A stretch of 64,000 bases of DNA, from the NCBI GenBank assembly GCA_903813345.2, contig CAIIXF020000001.1, positions 5,518,001 to 5,582,000 on the forward strand. Reading direction: 5' to 3'. This stretch comes from Owenia fusiformis (Eukaryota; Annelida; Polychaeta; Sabellida; Oweniidae). The translations under genes were made by a program, and so were the position numbers. Positions 61,371 through 64,000 of this stretch are shown here, piece by piece (position 1 is the first letter of the stretch; every line of letters begins with the position of its first letter). Under the pieces are notes generated by a model. It was not told the origin of the DNA. It saw only the letters and a list, made by a program, of their open reading frames with translations, and searched no databases.

Positions 61371-61796
61371 ACAGGGTGTTCAAGAAACAGGACCTAAGAA
61401 AAGTTGGATAACTTAGTCAATCTTCCATATTCTGCCTTGAAAATTCAGAATTATTCAATTTATTCAATGTGATTTGTTGTGAAAGATGATTATCTACTTA
61501 TTGAGTCAGAGTTAATGTACTATATAGATGTGTTACAATTTGGAGAAACCACCTGGTATGGAGAATGACGTCACATTAATTTTGGGGAATTCTTAATATT
61601 CAAACACTTTCACTTTTGTTATTAGAGCACTTTGACATTCAATTACATATCGAGATTGCATTTATTCCATTTAGTTAATGAAAAGGAAACAAATTGATGA
61701 TATTTGTGAAAAGTTGCTTTAACGATTTCTAAGCCCTTGAATAGTCCTGAAAGTTATATAGATCCTTTAAGTTGGATTAGTTAACTTGTATCTTAC

Positions 61797-64000
61797 CTCC
61801 TGGACGCTTTACACTGTCAAGATACTGCTTTCGCATGAGTGCAATCTCATTGTTAACTTCTGAGTCACCATTATGATCATTCTCAATGATTGAATCACTG
61901 TTATCAGCACCTGCCTCACTGTTACCAACAGCATCATCTGTATCCATATGAGGGTCACTGATTGGCACATTATCTGGCACGCTCTTTTTGAATGTCTGGG
62001 TAAGTGCCATATTAGGCATCTCATGATGATCATCATTGTCAGAATCTTCATTTTCTGTATTCCTATGCTGATTGTGAAATCTTTTGATTGGTGACTTATG
62101 GTGCTGACTATGTAGTGGCTCGTGCCTCTGGACATCAGACGATTTTATGAAAACTTTGTCACAGAATTTACATACATATTTCCTGTGTATGTGTGCCTCC
62201 ATATGCTCGTCATATTTATGCTTTGATGGGGTTTTATAAGTACAAGGAATACATTCAAAGTATTTGCTCTTGTCAAGCTTTCCATCTACTTTAATATTCA
62301 AATATATGTAATTTTCTTTTTGACTCCCATCAGGATTGTTTTTATTAACATCATCTTCCTTCATGCTTACTGGAGACTCTGACTGCTTTTCATTATTTTG
62401 TTCAGATTTGTCCACAGGTTGGCTCATTTTGTCATCATTTTCTACAGAATCAAGTTGCTGATTTGATTGTTCACCAATATCATCAATAGTTGCATTACTG
62501 ACACTTGCACTGCACTCTGCCACAGTGTTTTGTGCTTCAGGGGTTTCATCCATCAGTAGATCATCTGCCTCATTTAAATTGCTAGGAACTGAAGGATCCT
62601 TAGCATTAGATTCTCCATTTATAGACTTAGAATCAGTTTTGTGAATAATATTATTGTCGTCATGCTCATTTGAAACTCCATCATTTTCTGTAGGTTTACT
62701 ACTCTCATGTTCATATTCATGGTTTCCTTGTGTTTGATCTTTGTGGAGATTACACTCATTGTTATCTTTTGTCCCCGTGGGGTGATGAACTCCATCAATG
62801 TCATTGTTTATACTGTCACTAACAGTGGTCTTGGGTTTGTTATCCGGTATGTGCTTTTTAATTGCATTAGGGGAGGTGTCCAGATGTGATGGCGAGGGCG
62901 CATACATTTTGGTTGGGTTTTCAGTAGAACTATCAAATTCAATTACATTGTTTCCAATCTTATGTGTTTTATCAACTTGTGAATAGGTACATGTGTCAAC
63001 TGAGTTCTCAATGGTTTGGTGTGAGTTGACTTGTTCTGAATTTTCACTTTGAAATACTTCCACCGGTTTGCCAGTTGATGGTTGAGGAGTGTTTGTATCA
63101 GATAGAGTTTGTACAACATCTGGAAGTAATAGTGGTGGCCATATACCAGTTGAACTTCTCTCTGAAGATTCATGACATGGATTTCCTTGACATTCTGATT
63201 CTTTATTACTCATCAGAGTCTCCGTTGCACTGTCCTTTGGATAAGAAACTGGAATTCCTTGTTTTAATGGAGGGGGCTTTGGAAGCCTTGAATTGATATT
63301 ATTGCCATTCAAGATACCATGAAGTGGATCAAATGCTTTCCGAAGTTCATGATTTTGAGGATACTGATGTGGTCTGGATAAGGGATAGGGTCTGATGTCC
63401 ATACCCTGGGGCACTGACCTCAAAAATTGCTGCGGAGGAAGTTTTCGATGTATTTCTTCTGCTGACAGTCTTCTCATGGAAGAAACCATGTGTGGCATTC
63501 CATGAATTGTGAAATTGGGATCTAACATGTGTTCAGACTCAAGCATGTTTCTTTGAATAGAATTCTGATGTTCCTGTTGAATTTGAAAACCCATGTTCTG
63601 ATTCAACTCCAACTGTTGTTCATTCACTTGTTGTACCTGTTCATGAGGACTGTATGACCCAGTTGACTCTCTTAGTTCAGCCATCCTCCTCCTGGTGTTC
63701 TTTTCAAGTTCGTTAATGACATTCATTGGACTTCTTTGTGGAGTTTCTCTGTTGAGTACTTGTGGGAACCCTTGGGGATAATGAGGGGGCATCATTTCTG
63801 GGGAAAGAGGCATCATTTGAGGAGATGGCAACATGGGAACTTGTTGGTGTAGACTGGTTTGCAGATGAGGGGGAAGACCAGGCATTCGCATATGGGAAGC
63901 AGGAGTGTTCATATACACTACACCTGGGGGTGAAAGCAAAGGCCTTTGATTAGAGCAATGTTCTATCCCCATATGGGGCCCCAGCATATCGGGCAAGCCT
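61797..64000 (-). CDS. Zinc-finger protein, long internal or 5' exon cut by the window edge
   Basis: The frame is open from the edge (64000) to the donor G|GTAAG at 61797/61796, over 730 codons. No start codon can be chosen. The N-terminal third is rich in Pro, Met, His and Gln (PSPQMMPLSPEMMPPHYPQG). The middle is Ser/Asn/Asp-rich and disordered. Near the end, around residues 585-635 of the visible part, lie two C2H2 fingers: CIPC...HMEAH and CKFC...HEPLH. That pair resembles the last two fingers of the 57587 exon (CKLC...HLFFH, CNIC...RHME) in sequence and in having FI-K---D--RH. The exon ends with one base of a split codon that is compatible with both downstream acceptors, 60877 and 60342. 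Confidence 0.85.

Overview
This is a stretch of an AT-rich animal genome, probably a marine invertebrate bilaterian. It has intron-containing genes with GT-AG junctions, long intergenic deserts, AATAAA signals and many transposon-derived repeats. The sequence alone does not fix the phylum. No bacterial operons, CRISPR arrays, rRNA or tRNA genes were seen.

Five or six gene loci can be supported. (1) At 358-840 (+) lies the last exon of a C2H2 zinc-finger gene. (2) At 3133-6351 (-) lies a complete four-exon gene for SF3B6 (p14), the U2 snRNP protein that contacts the branch-point adenosine. (3) At 16556-18382 (+) and 23643-25367 (+) lie two copies of an unrecognised acidic, low-complexity protein gene. 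They result from a tandem duplication whose breakpoint falls inside the coding sequence, so the second copy lacks the original start and upstream region. (4) At 35750-51247 (+) lies a tumour protein D52 (TPD52) family gene with at least eight exons, several of them phase-symmetric. Its 5' exon was not found. (5) At 57587-64000 (-) lie large zinc-finger exons that I read as one gene with two alternative 3' ends, or else two adjacent related genes. The gene is cut by the right edge of the window.

The rest is mostly mobile DNA, and much of it can be delimited exactly. The tandem duplication (about 16647-23615 and 23614-34036) works as a natural experiment. A 4.9 kb long-TIR insertion, a 436 bp TIR element and a roughly 936 bp Helitron/HINE-like element each occur in one copy only, so the other copy shows the empty site. 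Several short families have CA...TG termini and 5 bp target duplications. Others use TA (Tc1/mariner-like) or TTAA. One dispersed family, with a TTATCCCA start and a hairpin-CTAG end, recurs about ten times, often with internal 130-150 bp tandem repeats. A separate 162 bp array sits in an SF3B6 intron. A compositionally odd 0.8 kb element packed with GAACG motifs is nested in one HINE-like copy inside a TPD52 intron.

No functional linkage between the genes is evident. SF3B6 acts in splicing, TPD52 proteins in membrane traffic, the zinc-finger genes probably in DNA binding, and the duplicated gene is unknown. The zinc-finger gene at the left edge and SF3B6 are convergent, as are TPD52 and the right-hand zinc-finger locus.
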